Source of the DNA: Alphaproteobacteria bacterium
GTDB lineage: Bacteria; Pseudomonadota; Alphaproteobacteria; UBA6615
NCBI GenBank assembly: GCA_002722515.1
Contig: PBMH01000045.1
Coordinates: 1 to 38,229 of the forward strand
Length of the DNA stretch: 38,229 bases
Direction: 5' to 3'
Part shown: positions 28,692-38,201 of the stretch, piece by piece
Position numbering within the stretch: the stretch's first letter is position 1
Layout: each line of letters begins with the position of its first letter
Made by a program: the position numbers and the translations under genes
The notes under the pieces: generated by a model
The model's input: only the letters and a program-made list of their open reading frames with translations
Told to the model about the DNA's origin: nothing
Databases searched by the model: none

Positions 28692-29636
28692 TCACTCGGC
28701 TGGGGATAATCCGGAGCTCTTACTGGCGTTCGGATTACCGTCTCGCGCGGACATTACGCGCATCCTTTTTTTGGATGTGCCGCCGTCGGGTACGACGAAA
28801 CCATAGCGCCAGTCGATCTGTGCCACGAGATTTGCCATGCCCGCTGCAGCGGCGAGGCCAGCCTCTTGAGCGAGTTCGCCCCAGCTGTTTTCGATGATCG
28901 ACCGGGTGAAGGGGCTAGACTGTTTGATACGGCCGATTTTAATGCCAAACGGGTCGACCAGTGTCCAGTTGATGGTGACCTCGGCACGTTGCCCCGCCAG
29001 CGGTGTAACCCGGACAGTTGCGCTGGCATAGAGGGTCTCTGCGTTTGGCTCCAAGGCTACGCGCGCGCCCATCCGGCGCAAGCCCTGGCGGAACGCGGCT
29101 CGGAGACGGCTGGCGCCATCATCGGATGTGCCACGGATCACTCCCACGTGGATTGGGGGGGCGACAATCTCACCCTGCACATTTTCTTGGATATAGCCGG
29201 CGATCTTAGGTGCGGCGCTTTTGGCGAATGCCGCCATGAGAGCGGAATCACCCGCGGCCCAGCTACCAATGGAGATGCTCTCAATGCGCTGTTCGTAACG
29301 CCCGAGGACAGCGCCCGCGGGATCTTGCAGTCTCCAGGCGATATGAGCATTATGTCCCGTGTCGATCACTCGGCTGGTAAGGACCATGCTAGAGCGATGT
29401 CTACTCCCCATATAAGCAGGTATATCGTGTGTGATTAGTGCTGCGACCATCTCGCGGGCGAGGCTCCGTGCCGCAGCCGGCGGCGCATCGACAATGGGTT
29501 CGACCGCGATACTGGAAAAACCGCTCTGCCTTGGCATTGGTGGGTTACCGCTTGGGGCGAGTTCGAATACTCGCGGAACGGGCTGGCACGCCATCAAAAT
29601 GAATACCAGCACCAGTAATGGCGTGCTAAAGCGCAC
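28692..29636 (-). CDS. Uncharacterised lipoprotein with apparent internal duplication
   Basis: Lipoprotein signal (LVFILMAC). Two halves share the pattern AHIAWRLQDPAGAVLGRYEQ / VTINWTLVDPFGIKIGRIKQ. Confidence 0.75.
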   Translation of the reverse strand: MRFSTPLLVLVFILMACQPVPRVFELAPSGNPPMPRQSGFSSIAVEPIVDAPPAAARSLAREMVAALITHDIPAYMGSRHRSSMVLTSRVIDTGHNAHIAWRLQDPAGAVLGRYEQRIESISIGSWAAGDSALMAAFAKSAAPKIAGYIQENVQGEIVAPPIHVGVIRGTSDDGASRLRAAFRQGLRRMGARVALEPNAETLYASATVRVTPLAGQRAEVTINWTLVDPFGIKIGRIKQSSPFTRSIIENSWGELAQEAGLAAAAGMANLVAQIDWRYGFVVPDGGTSKKRMRVMSARDGNPNASKSSGLSPAE

Positions 29637-29694
29637 AACTAACCATAGCCGCCGCGAGAGTGAAGAAGATCAGCATCATCAGATACGGCATCGA

Positions 29695-30474
29695 CTATGC
29701 CGCCGTGTTTAACTTGATCAGAGACAGATTGCGTCCATAGTCAGCCTCGTTGCGATGGCAACTACGCCGATAACTAAAGAAGTTTTCGTCACCATATGTG
29801 TCTTGGCCGGTTGCGGCATGGCTGATGATTCCGGCGCACACCAGGCGGCTGGCGACATAGTTCGGCAGATCGAATAGTAGCCGGTCGGAGCCCGATCGTT
29901 CGGCGAAGAAGCGGACGTTTGACGGGTCTTGTGCCTCGAAGGGGGCAGAAAATTCAGAGCCCACCTCATAGGACTGCGGACCGATACAGGGACCGATTGC
30001 CGCCGCGATGTTCGAGCGGTCTGCTCCGCGCTCGACCATCGCGTCCACTGTCGCCTCAATCACGCCATTTAGCGACCCGCGCCAGCCGGCATGGGCGGCG
30101 GCGACGATTCCTGACCCGGGCTCGGCGAACAAAACTGGAGCACAATCAGCTGCTAGCACGCCGATCACCAGATCCGGTCGGCTGCAAACCAGCGCGTCGG
30201 CGCGTGGTGGGTTGTCCTGATCTATTGTTTCGGCGTCAATCACCGTGGCGGAGTGGACTTGGTAGAGCGTGCGGAGCTGGTCGCTGGACGCGCCGATCAA
30301 ACGCGTGGCGCGGGACCGGTTCTCCGCCACGTGGGCGCTGATGTCGTCTGAGCCGGGCCCGCAATTGAGCCCTGCATAGATGCCCTTGCTGATTCCGCCA
30401 GCGCGGGACAGAAACGCGTGCCGGACGCGGTTTGTTTTCTTCAGGTTTTTGGCGCTGGCGTGCTGCTGGTGCAT
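29695..30474 (-). CDS. pgeF: Peptidoglycan editing factor PgeF / YfiH-family purine nucleoside phosphorylase (laccase domain)
   Basis: FLSRAGGISKGIYAGLNCGPGSDD, ADCAPVLFAEPGSGIVAAAHAGWRGSLNGV, GPCIGPQSYEVG. Confidence 0.94.
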   Translation of the reverse strand: MHQQHASAKNLKKTNRVRHAFLSRAGGISKGIYAGLNCGPGSDDISAHVAENRSRATRLIGASSDQLRTLYQVHSATVIDAETIDQDNPPRADALVCSRPDLVIGVLAADCAPVLFAEPGSGIVAAAHAGWRGSLNGVIEATVDAMVERGADRSNIAAAIGPCIGPQSYEVGSEFSAPFEAQDPSNVRFFAERSGSDRLLFDLPNYVASRLVCAGIISHAATGQDTYGDENFFSYRRSCHRNEADYGRNLSLIKLNTAA

Positions 30475-30479
30475 AGATC

Positions 30480-31577
30480 TCAGGGTCCGGGTCCGAATCC
30501 CGCTGGGGGCTCAGTTCCCTGTTTGGAGAGGGCCAATACCTTAAATAAGGTGCCCATTTCGGCGGGCCCGATCAAGCGTGTGAGCGAGGCATCGATGTCA
30601 TGGGCTTGTAGTTCGTTTGCGCCTTGGCGTAACCGCTTGGCGCGCTCGCGGATTCCGATCCGCTCTAGGAAGGCTCCCTGGCCGATCGGCCCCCAGCTTC
30701 GGATGCCATGGGCGGCTGCCGCCGCCGCTACCTGCTCGAAATTCACATGTGCCGTAAGGTCGGCGGTACCAGGTGCTTTGAGCGGGCTGACGGGCTTATG
30801 CCCGCGCAACGCTTGGAGCGTTTCTCCGACCGCGCTGTATGGGTGTCCATAGTCGATGAAGATAGCCGCGCCGCCGACGGCGGCGATATACTCTGCGATT
30901 GTGTCGACGATCGATCTCACCGCGTCCGATTCTTCCAGGATGTCGCCGTCGAGCGCCTCGGTGATCAGATGGTCGGCGTGGCGGCTTTGGGGAGAACTTT
31001 TGCCGAGTGTGAATTTAAACATGCCGGTTTCGGAATCGATGTCGACTCGGCGTTCCCGCCAGCGTCCTTCTGACTTAACGAATTGCCGGATGGGCAGAGC
31101 GTCAAAAAACTCGTTGGCGATGAAGATTGCCGGCATGCCACTAGGTTCTGGTATAGTCAGGTGCCAGGTTGCATCTGTATCCGCGATTGCGGATTGTTGT
31201 GACGCCCGCAGGGTGGGGCTGGTTTCAACCATATGGATCCGCGCCGCCGCGCGGCAGGCGGGTACGGTGTTGAGCGCACGCAGCGCATCGGCCATTAGAG
31301 TGCCCCGTCCGGGCCCGAGCTCGATCAGAGCGAAGGGTTCCGGTGCTCCGAGCCGTTCCCAGCTGTCGGCGCACCAGGCTCCGATCATCTCGCCAAACAT
31401 CTGTGAAATTTCCGGGCTCGTTGTGAAATCGCCGGCCGCGCCGAATGGGTCTTGGGTAGCGTAGTAGCCGCCCTCGGGGTCTCCTAGCGAGATGGCAATG
31501 AAATCTTCAACGCTGATCGGTCCGAAATCCGTGATCAGCGACGTTAGGCGACGGACAACCGGGTGATTTCTAGCCAT
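30480..31577 (-). CDS. Class I SAM-dependent methyltransferase, MidA/NDUFAF7 family
   Basis: GGYYATQDPFGAAGDFTTSPEISQMFGEMIGAWCADSWERLG, LIELGPGRGTLMADALR, ANEFFDALPIRQFV. Confidence 0.94.
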   Translation of the reverse strand: MARNHPVVRRLTSLITDFGPISVEDFIAISLGDPEGGYYATQDPFGAAGDFTTSPEISQMFGEMIGAWCADSWERLGAPEPFALIELGPGRGTLMADALRALNTVPACRAAARIHMVETSPTLRASQQSAIADTDATWHLTIPEPSGMPAIFIANEFFDALPIRQFVKSEGRWRERRVDIDSETGMFKFTLGKSSPQSRHADHLITEALDGDILEESDAVRSIVDTIAEYIAAVGGAAIFIDYGHPYSAVGETLQALRGHKPVSPLKAPGTADLTAHVNFEQVAAAAAAHGIRSWGPIGQGAFLERIGIRERAKRLRQGANELQAHDIDASLTRLIGPAEMGTLFKVLALSKQGTEPPAGFGPGP

Positions 31578-31588
31578 GCTTGAGGATA

Positions 31589-32431
31589 CTACTTAGGAGT
31601 GTCGGGCGTGCGGGGTTTGCTATCGAGACGATCATGGACCGTCGCATAGACGATCAAGATAAGTCCGGCAATGATGATCGGCGTAGATAGCCATTGACCG
31701 ATGGTTGAGCCCCACAGCAAAAACCCGCCATGACCTACGTAGGTGTCGGGCTGTCGAAAGAATTCGATAAAGGTCCGCGCCGCGCCATAACCAAGCAGGA
31801 ATACGCCTGTGAGCAGGCCGGGGCGATGCCGGGCATCCGCGAAACGGACAAGTGCGAAGAGGATCACAAACAGCAGCAGACCTTCGAGGCCCGCCTCGTA
31901 TAGCTGGCTCGGGTGGCGGCCGATCCCGCCGCCATCGGGAAAAACCATTGCCCAGGGCACGTCCGTAGCACGACCGTAAAGTTCGCCATTTATAAAGTTG
32001 GCCAGACGTCCCAGAAACAGTCCGATGGGGGCAGCTGCGGCGACAAGGTCCCCCAGTGATAGAATCCGAACCTCGTGTTTTCGCGCATATAGAATGACTG
32101 CCGCTATGACACCAATCAGCCCACCATGGAATGACATTCCGCCGTTCCAAACGGCTAGAATCTGGAGCGGATTTGCGAGGAAATAGTCCGGCTGGTAGAA
32201 GCTGACGAACCCTAGGCGACCGCCGGCTATTACGCCTACGATGGCCCAGCTAAAAAAGTCGCCGACCTGTTGCGATGTCATCGTATTGGGCGAGCGGCGC
32301 AGCAGGGTGATGATGTAGCCCCAACCCGCAAGCAACCCCGTTATGAAAGCGAGCGCGTACCAACGTACTATTACTGGGCCGATCTCAATAGCGACCGGGT
32401 TGAATTCGGGGAAGGGAATAGGACCGGACAT
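31589..32431 (-). CDS. lgt: Prolipoprotein diacylglyceryl transferase
   Basis: GGRLGFVSFYQPDYF, GGMSFHGGLIGVI, LGRLANFINGELYGRATDVPWAMVFPDGG, RHPSQLYEAGLEG. Confidence 0.96.
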   Translation of the reverse strand: MSGPIPFPEFNPVAIEIGPVIVRWYALAFITGLLAGWGYIITLLRRSPNTMTSQQVGDFFSWAIVGVIAGGRLGFVSFYQPDYFLANPLQILAVWNGGMSFHGGLIGVIAAVILYARKHEVRILSLGDLVAAAAPIGLFLGRLANFINGELYGRATDVPWAMVFPDGGGIGRHPSQLYEAGLEGLLLFVILFALVRFADARHRPGLLTGVFLLGYGAARTFIEFFRQPDTYVGHGGFLLWGSTIGQWLSTPIIIAGLILIVYATVHDRLDSKPRTPDTPK

Positions 32432-32438
32432 TTAGCGT

Positions 32439-33413
32439 CTAGACATAGGGGTCGTTGGTTTCGAGGAACTCGCGTACATAGCTTTGCACTCCGTCCTCGA
32501 GCGACGTGAAGGGCCGATCGTATCCGGCGGCGCGCAGTCGATCTATTCGTGCCTCTGTGAAGTATTGGTATTGGTTGCGTACCGTGCCGGGCATGTCGAT
32601 ATATTCGATGTTAGGGGGTTCCCCAATTGCCGTGAAGATTGTCGCGGCTATTTCGTCGAACGAGCGAGCTGCACCGGTGCCTAGGTTGAAGATGCCGCTG
32701 GCGCTAGGATTTTTGGCTAGCCAGAGCATTACCGAGACGGTGTCCCGGACATGTACGAAGTCACGCAACTGGCCGCCATTGACGTAGTCTGGGTTGTGGG
32801 ATTTGAACAGGCGCGCGCTGCCAGTCTCGCGAATCTGTTTCCAGAATTGTGGTACGACGCTGCCTTGGCCGCCCTTGTGATATTCGTTCGGGCCGTAGAC
32901 GTTGAAGAAGCGCAGTCCTGCCCAATGCGGCGGTTTATGGCCGGCGCCGGCCATATGCAGAGCCGCGCGGTCGAAAAGTAGCTTTGACCAGCCATAGAGG
33001 TTGAGCGGCCGCAGCCGCGCTTGTGCGGTCGTGTTGTTAGCGTCGTCGAAGCTCTGCTCGCCGCTACCATAAGTGGCTGCAGAAGATGCATATATGAATG
33101 GCACATGGTGCTCCGTGCACCAATCCCAAAGGCGTACGCTCAGTAGGTAGTTGTTGCGCATGACCTGGTCGACGTTCCGCTCAATAGTGGACGAGATGGC
33201 GCCCATGTGAAAAACGGCCTCGGGCGCTGTGTTCATGGTGAGCCATGGCAGCAGGTTGTCCGGCGCAATCACCTTTAACTGCCCGCGCTTGGCGATGTTG
33301 CGTGCCAACGCCTCCTCTGCAAAGTCGCAGACCACCGGTGTGTCACCGCGCTCGGCGAGAGCCGCTACGAGATTTGAACCGATGAAACCGGACCCGCCGG
33401 TCACAAGATACAT
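32439..33413 (-). CDS. hldD: ADP-glyceromanno-heptose 6-epimerase
   Basis: YLVTGGSGFIGSNLVAALAERGD, ASSAATYGSGEQSFDD, LNLYGWSKLLFDR (YxxxK), FFNVYGPNEYHKGGQGSVV. Start taken at MYLVTGG. Confidence 0.93.
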   Translation of the reverse strand: MYLVTGGSGFIGSNLVAALAERGDTPVVCDFAEEALARNIAKRGQLKVIAPDNLLPWLTMNTAPEAVFHMGAISSTIERNVDQVMRNNYLLSVRLWDWCTEHHVPFIYASSAATYGSGEQSFDDANNTTAQARLRPLNLYGWSKLLFDRAALHMAGAGHKPPHWAGLRFFNVYGPNEYHKGGQGSVVPQFWKQIRETGSARLFKSHNPDYVNGGQLRDFVHVRDTVSVMLWLAKNPSASGIFNLGTGAARSFDEIAATIFTAIGEPPNIEYIDMPGTVRNQYQYFTEARIDRLRAAGYDRPFTSLEDGVQSYVREFLETNDPYV

Positions 33414-33535
33414 GCGAAACTCCATTCCTTTTTGTGGCTTTATAGGATGAGGTGTATCGGTGCGGCAATGTAGCAGCCTTGTTAGCGCATGGACTAAGGG
33501 CGTAATGTTGCTCTACCTAACTGGGAGTATGCGGC

Positions 33536-33850
33536 ATGCAGACGCGAAGCCGATTGTTGGATGATATGGCCCGTCTGGCTAATGGTACCGCTGGTGTCGC
33601 CAGTGGATTGCGCGAAGAAATCGAGGCGCTGTTGCAGCAACGCCTAGAGCGTATTCTCTCCGACATGGAGCTAGTCCGGCGCTCAGATTTCGAGATCGTC
33701 GAGAAGGTTGCTATCCGAGCGCGCGAGGAGCAGGAGCTACTCGAGAGGCGCGTCGCCGCGCTCGAGAAGGCACTCGCCGCACGCAAGCGTAAGCAGTCTT
33801 CGGCGAAAACGGCTGCCGGCCGGACAGGAAAGACATCCGACAAGTCCTGA
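33536..33850 (+). CDS. UbiK/BMFP family accessory factor
   Basis: Small coiled-coil protein: LREEIEALLQQRLERILSDMELVRRSDFEIVEKVAIRAREEQELLERRVAALEKAL. Confidence 0.88.
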   Translation: MQTRSRLLDDMARLANGTAGVASGLREEIEALLQQRLERILSDMELVRRSDFEIVEKVAIRAREEQELLERRVAALEKALAARKRKQSSAKTAAGRTGKTSDKS

Positions 33851-34085
33851 CGGGCTTCACAGGCAACGTTTATGTCGGGTTCAGGAGCGTACAGGCAGCT
33901 TCCATGAGAAGCATGGGTTTCCCGGAATGTCCACAGGGGCTGCAGTTGCGGTGCAGCGCGCGTTCGTGACACTCTACCCTCTGTAGTGTGTTAGATTGCA
34001 AAATGTACAATATTTTGTTGTCTTAACTATATATTGTGGTTGTGGGGCGGTCGCGTTTAAGGCGCATTCAGGAGGTCTTTCCTTA

Positions 34086-34586
34086 ATGGGTAATTTGTCC
34101 CAAAGCGTCATCGATCAGACGATGCACCCCCTCGACCTGGTCGAGGAGATGGTTGCGATGCGTGACTGGGCGCAGGAGCGGCCACGGCGTGACGAATTGT
34201 TGGCGGAAATCGGCGGGCGCTGGTGTGACTATCATGCAGTGTTTAACTGGATCGACGAGATTGGTGCGTTGCAGCTTACCTTTGCATTTGATATGCGGAC
34301 GCCTAACGAGCGACGCGAAGCCTTGCATGAGCTTCTCGCCGTTCTGAACGAGCGGCTCGGCATAGGCCATTTTGATGTTGGTTCTCAAGACGGGCTGCCG
34401 GCGTATCGTCATGCCCTTTTGTTGCGGGGTGGGTCTGTTTCGGCTGAGCAGATTGAGGATATGGTTGACATTGCGCTATATGAACTGGACCGATTTTACC
34501 CGGCCTTCCAATATGTAGTGTGGGGAAAGCAGTCAGCGCATGCGGCCGTCAGCTCAATTATGTTCGACACTATCGGTGAGGCCTGA
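34086..34586 (+). CDS. YbjN domain-containing protein
   Basis: DYHAVFNWIDEIGALQLTFAFDMRTPNERREALHELLAVLNERLGIGHFDV. ATG at 34086 preceded by AGGAGG. Confidence 0.85.
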   Translation: MGNLSQSVIDQTMHPLDLVEEMVAMRDWAQERPRRDELLAEIGGRWCDYHAVFNWIDEIGALQLTFAFDMRTPNERREALHELLAVLNERLGIGHFDVGSQDGLPAYRHALLLRGGSVSAEQIEDMVDIALYELDRFYPAFQYVVWGKQSAHAAVSSIMFDTIGEA

Positions 34587-34648
34587 TCGGGAAACGTTCC
34601 GGGCCGTTTGCGTGGGCTTCCAACTGCAAAAATCATAGGCGAAACGCC

Positions 34649-35455
34649 ATGACAAAATCCGAACAGATACTGCTCGTTGGCTGTGGCAAAATGGGCGGTG
34701 CCCTGATAGAGGGCTGGATCGGTCGCGGGGTGATGCCGTCGGCAATTTTTGTCATCGATCCGATGCAACCCGACGTGCCAACCGGAGTTTCAATCCGGGA
34801 CGGCTTCGAGGCTATCCCTTCCGCATTTGAGCCGACGGTGGTGGTGCTGGCAGTGAAACCACAGGTGATGGATAAGGTTCTCGTGCCCTATGCGGACGTT
34901 GTGCGTTCCGAGACGGTTTTCCTGTCAATCGCAGCCGGTCGCACCATCGCATCATTCGAGGCGATTCTTGGTGGGGATGCCAGGATTGTACGTGCCATGC
35001 CCAACACGCCCGCAGCGGTCGGTCGCGGGATAACTGTCCTCGCTGGCAATGCCAATGTGTCGGGCGCGCAGCGCGAAGCCTGCGAGTCCCTGATGGCTGC
35101 GGTAGGCAAAGTGGCGTGGATCGATGATGAGCGGCTGATCGATGCGGTAACGGGTGTGTCGGGTAGCGGTCCCGCATATGTGTTTCATTTGGTCGAAGCA
35201 ATGGCGGCTGCCGGTGTCACCGCCGGTCTTGCGCCTGCGCTCGCCATGCAGCTCGCGCGGGAGACCGTCGTAGGTGGAGGCGAGTTGCTCGGCCGAAGTG
35301 CGGAGCCGGCAGCGGCCCTGCGCGAGAATGTGACTAGCCCGGGTGGCACTACCGCCGCGGCGCTCGAGGTCCTCATGTCGGAGGACGGGCTGACGGAGCT
35401 CATGACCCGGGCGATCCTGCGTGCGACAGAGCGTTCGCGAGAACTTGCCGGATAG
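34649..35455 (+). CDS. proC: Pyrroline-5-carboxylate reductase
   Basis: ILLVGCGKMGGALIEGWIGRG, VRAMPNTPAAVGRGITVL, TGVSGSGPAYVFHLVEAM, NVTSPGGTTAAALEVL. Confidence 0.97.
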   Translation: MTKSEQILLVGCGKMGGALIEGWIGRGVMPSAIFVIDPMQPDVPTGVSIRDGFEAIPSAFEPTVVVLAVKPQVMDKVLVPYADVVRSETVFLSIAAGRTIASFEAILGGDARIVRAMPNTPAAVGRGITVLAGNANVSGAQREACESLMAAVGKVAWIDDERLIDAVTGVSGSGPAYVFHLVEAMAAAGVTAGLAPALAMQLARETVVGGGELLGRSAEPAAALRENVTSPGGTTAAALEVLMSEDGLTELMTRAILRATERSRELAG

Positions 35456-35602
35456 GTGGCTCGGGCATGAGTTGTTTGCCGTAGCAGATCTGTAGGTTCA
35501 TGCCGGAGATGCTTGTACTCGGATTTTCCAAGGCAGACGTACGGTGGTCCTGCTCAACTTTGATCATCATATGCTGAACGGTGAACGCCTGTTTTGGCCC
35601 GG

Positions 35603-36955
35603 TCAGATGGGAATCCGTATCATTACCCGCAGCCCGCCTGCCAGCGCCTTGCCCAGGCTGATTTCGCCGCCATGTCCGTGGACGATGTCCTGGGCGATCG
35701 AAAGGCCGAGGCCAGTACCGCCTGTTTCCACGTTGCGGGATTCATCGAGGCGGAAGAAGGGGCGGAATACTTCTTCGCGCATGTCTACGGGGATACCGGG
35801 ACCGTCATCGTCCACGATGATCTCTAGGACACTGCCGTTCCGACGCATTGTTAGCTCTATCTTCGTTGCATGCCGGGCTGCATTTTCTGCCAAGTTGGTC
35901 AGGCAACGCCGGATGGCGGCTCGAGCCAGCGGAAGCTCCACCGGCTCAAAAATCTTGAGCTGGATATCAGTGCCATTCCGGCGCGCGTTATGCACGACTT
36001 CCTCAAGCAGGGCGCCAGCATTCACCATCTGTCGTTCCTCGGTGCCCTCTCCGCGTGCGAAGTTCAGATAGCCCTCGATCATGCTCTCCATCGCGGCGAC
36101 GTCGGAGTTGAGTTCGTCTATTTCTGCGTTGCTGTTTAGCATCGCTAGCTGCAGCTTCATGCGCGTCAGCGGTGTGCGTAGGTCGTGACTCACGCCGGCC
36201 AGCATGTCGGTGCGTTGTTGAATCTGGCGTTCCAGGCGGTTACGCATTGCCATGAAGGCACTAGCTGCTTGGCGCACCTCGGTCGCTCCGGAAGGCTTAA
36301 AGTCGGGCGTATCACGACCCTTGCCGAAATTCTCTGCCGCAGTGGCGAGTCGGCGGATCGGGCTAACTTGGTTTCGCATGAACAGGGTAGCTACGCTGAA
36401 CAGGATTAGTGATGTCCCGACCATCCAGAAGATGAAGATCTTCGTGGTCGAACTGATCAAGCGTTCCTCGTTTGCTGAGACTTTGAGGACGCCCGTTGGC
36501 AGCTGAACGTCGATTAGAACGCGGTCGCGCTCACGGCTGGTATTGATCACAAAGGGTTGCTGAACGATTTCGCTAAGTGCTCGGGACAATGTGACCTCGA
36601 GGTTTCCCGATGGTTTGAATTGTGTATGTGCCAGTATGGCGCCTTGCTCATAGGTAAAGATCAGGTCGAGGGTGCGCCGCGCGAGTGCAAACAGTTCAGC
36701 CTGACCACCGCCGCCATCGGCCTCGTTGATTAGTTCTTGTACCATAGAGATGTCGCCCGCGAGCGCTGTTGCGCGGTGGCGGCTAACGTTCGACCAGTGT
36801 CGATCATAGAAGATTACCCCGCTCACGACCTGCAGCAGAACTAGCGGAACCACGATGATCAAGAGGGACCGCGCTAGCAGGCCGCGGGGCAGGGCTTGCT
36901 TGAGTGTCAGCCGCAAGAGGCGCGGTATATGGACGAACGTTTCTAGTCGAGCCAT
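35603..36955 (-). CDS. EnvZ-like sensor histidine kinase
   Basis: Two TM segments, HAMP-like region, H-box GVSHDLRTPLTRMKLQL, and ATPase domain DDDGPGIP...GGTGLGLSIAQDIVHGHGG. Confidence 0.94.
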   Translation of the reverse strand: MARLETFVHIPRLLRLTLKQALPRGLLARSLLIIVVPLVLLQVVSGVIFYDRHWSNVSRHRATALAGDISMVQELINEADGGGGQAELFALARRTLDLIFTYEQGAILAHTQFKPSGNLEVTLSRALSEIVQQPFVINTSRERDRVLIDVQLPTGVLKVSANEERLISSTTKIFIFWMVGTSLILFSVATLFMRNQVSPIRRLATAAENFGKGRDTPDFKPSGATEVRQAASAFMAMRNRLERQIQQRTDMLAGVSHDLRTPLTRMKLQLAMLNSNAEIDELNSDVAAMESMIEGYLNFARGEGTEERQMVNAGALLEEVVHNARRNGTDIQLKIFEPVELPLARAAIRRCLTNLAENAARHATKIELTMRRNGSVLEIIVDDDGPGIPVDMREEVFRPFFRLDESRNVETGGTGLGLSIAQDIVHGHGGEISLGKALAGGLRVMIRIPI

Positions 36956-37623
36956 AGGACGTAACCTTGCCCCCGGATGGTCTGCAGGTATCGCGGGGTC
37001 CGTGGGTCAGGTTCGATCTTACGTCGGAGCCGTGTGACCTGCACGTCGACGGCGCGAGCACTGCCAGTGATACCGGTGCGTTCCCGCAGCATATCGCGGT
37101 TGACGGGTTCGCCCGCGCTGCCAGCCAGAACATCGAGTAGCCGGGCCTCGGCGGCTGTCAGTAGTACCACACCGTCCGGGCCGGTAAGTATTTGTCGCTG
37201 GGCGTCATAACTCTGCGGGCCAAACCGCAGCGCGGCCTTGTCGCGCTGAACCGTACGGGCGCGGCGCAGGACTGAGCGGATGCGCGCGACTAGTTCCCGT
37301 GGCTCGAACGGCTTGGTGAGATAGTCGTCTGCTCCACGTTCCAGCCCGTCGATCCGATTTTCGGGTTCGGCCATGGCTGTGAGCATGAGTATCGGCACCG
37401 TGTTGCTTTCGCGCAGGTCCCTGGTGAGTTCTAGCCCGCTCTCGCCGGGCATCATTACGTCCAGCACGAGTAGGTCAAACTGGAAGCCCTCTAGCTTTGC
37501 GCGCGCTTGGGCCGCACTGTCCGCTACCGTAACGCGGAACCCGCTCTCCATCAGAAATTTCTGCAGCAGGTCCCGGAGTCGACGGTCGTCGTCGACTACG
37601 AGGATATGCGGGCTGTCTTCCAT
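36943..37623 (-). CDS. OmpR-family response regulator
   Basis: Receiver HILVVDDDRRLRDLL...LLVLDVMMPGESGLEL and winged-helix RAVDVQVTRLRRKIEPDPRTPRYLQTIRGQGYVL. Overlaps the kinase gene. Confidence 0.95.
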   Translation of the reverse strand: MEDSPHILVVDDDRRLRDLLQKFLMESGFRVTVADSAAQARAKLEGFQFDLLVLDVMMPGESGLELTRDLRESNTVPILMLTAMAEPENRIDGLERGADDYLTKPFEPRELVARIRSVLRRARTVQRDKAALRFGPQSYDAQRQILTGPDGVVLLTAAEARLLDVLAGSAGEPVNRDMLRERTGITGSARAVDVQVTRLRRKIEPDPRTPRYLQTIRGQGYVLWLD

Positions 37624-37661
37624 AGTGCTCGATCTTATCGCCGTTCCGTCCGCGCCCGTGT

Positions 37662-38201
37662 CTACAGGCGGTGGCGGGTTGTGGGACGCACCCGGGCGCG
37701 ATCCTCGGGGTTAATGATGCTGGTCAGCACGCGACGGAACCCCTCGACAGCCTCCTCTCCTGCTTCGCAGTATGCGCGGATAAACCGATCCATTTGGGTT
37801 GAGGTGAGGGCATGCTCTAGGGCTTTACCTTTGTTCGATAGCGTCAGTTGCTTCCGGCGCCGGTCCGAGGGGTCCGGACGCTGGCCGATGAACCCATCAT
37901 TGATGAGCTTACCGAGGACCCGCGAAAGGCTCTGTTTTGTGATTCGCAGGATGTTAAGAAGCTCGGTCACGGTGATTCCGGGGTTACAACCGACGAAGTA
38001 GATGACCCGATGATGGGCTCGTCCAAGAGCGTATTTCTCAAGGATTGCATCTGGTTCACCAGTGAAATCCCGGTAGGCATAAAACATAAGCTCGATACCT
38101 TGGCGCAGGTCCTCCTCGCGCAGCAGCCAGGTCGCCAACCGGTCGCCCCACTCCAGGATCTTCCCGCCGGGCACCAGTGGCCGCTGGTTGTCGCGGGCCA
38201 C
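37662..38201 (-). CDS. MarR-family transcriptional regulator
   Basis: NPGITVTELLNILRITKQSLSRVLGKLINDGFIGQRPDPSDRRRKQLTLSNKGKAL. The start is uncertain: GTG at 38201 or 38216, and the frame stays open to the window edge. Confidence 0.88.
   Translation of the reverse strand: MARDNQRPLVPGGKILEWGDRLATWLLREEDLRQGIELMFYAYRDFTGEPDAILEKYALGRAHHRVIYFVGCNPGITVTELLNILRITKQSLSRVLGKLINDGFIGQRPDPSDRRRKQLTLSNKGKALEHALTSTQMDRFIRAYCEAGEEAVEGFRRVLTSIINPEDRARVRPTTRHRL

Noticed and set aside
29154-29161. G7 run inside the lipoprotein gene as a phase-variable tract
   Set aside because: Only seven bases in a GC-rich gene, and the reading frame is intact; no evidence of variability.
33517-33972. 151-aa minus-strand ORF
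   Set aside because: Antisense to the UbiK/BMFP gene; Ser/Arg-rich shadow-frame composition.
36943-38201. EnvZ/OmpR/MarR group as a novel regulatory system
   Set aside because: All three are ordinary families and this order is, to my recollection, common in related alphaproteobacteria.
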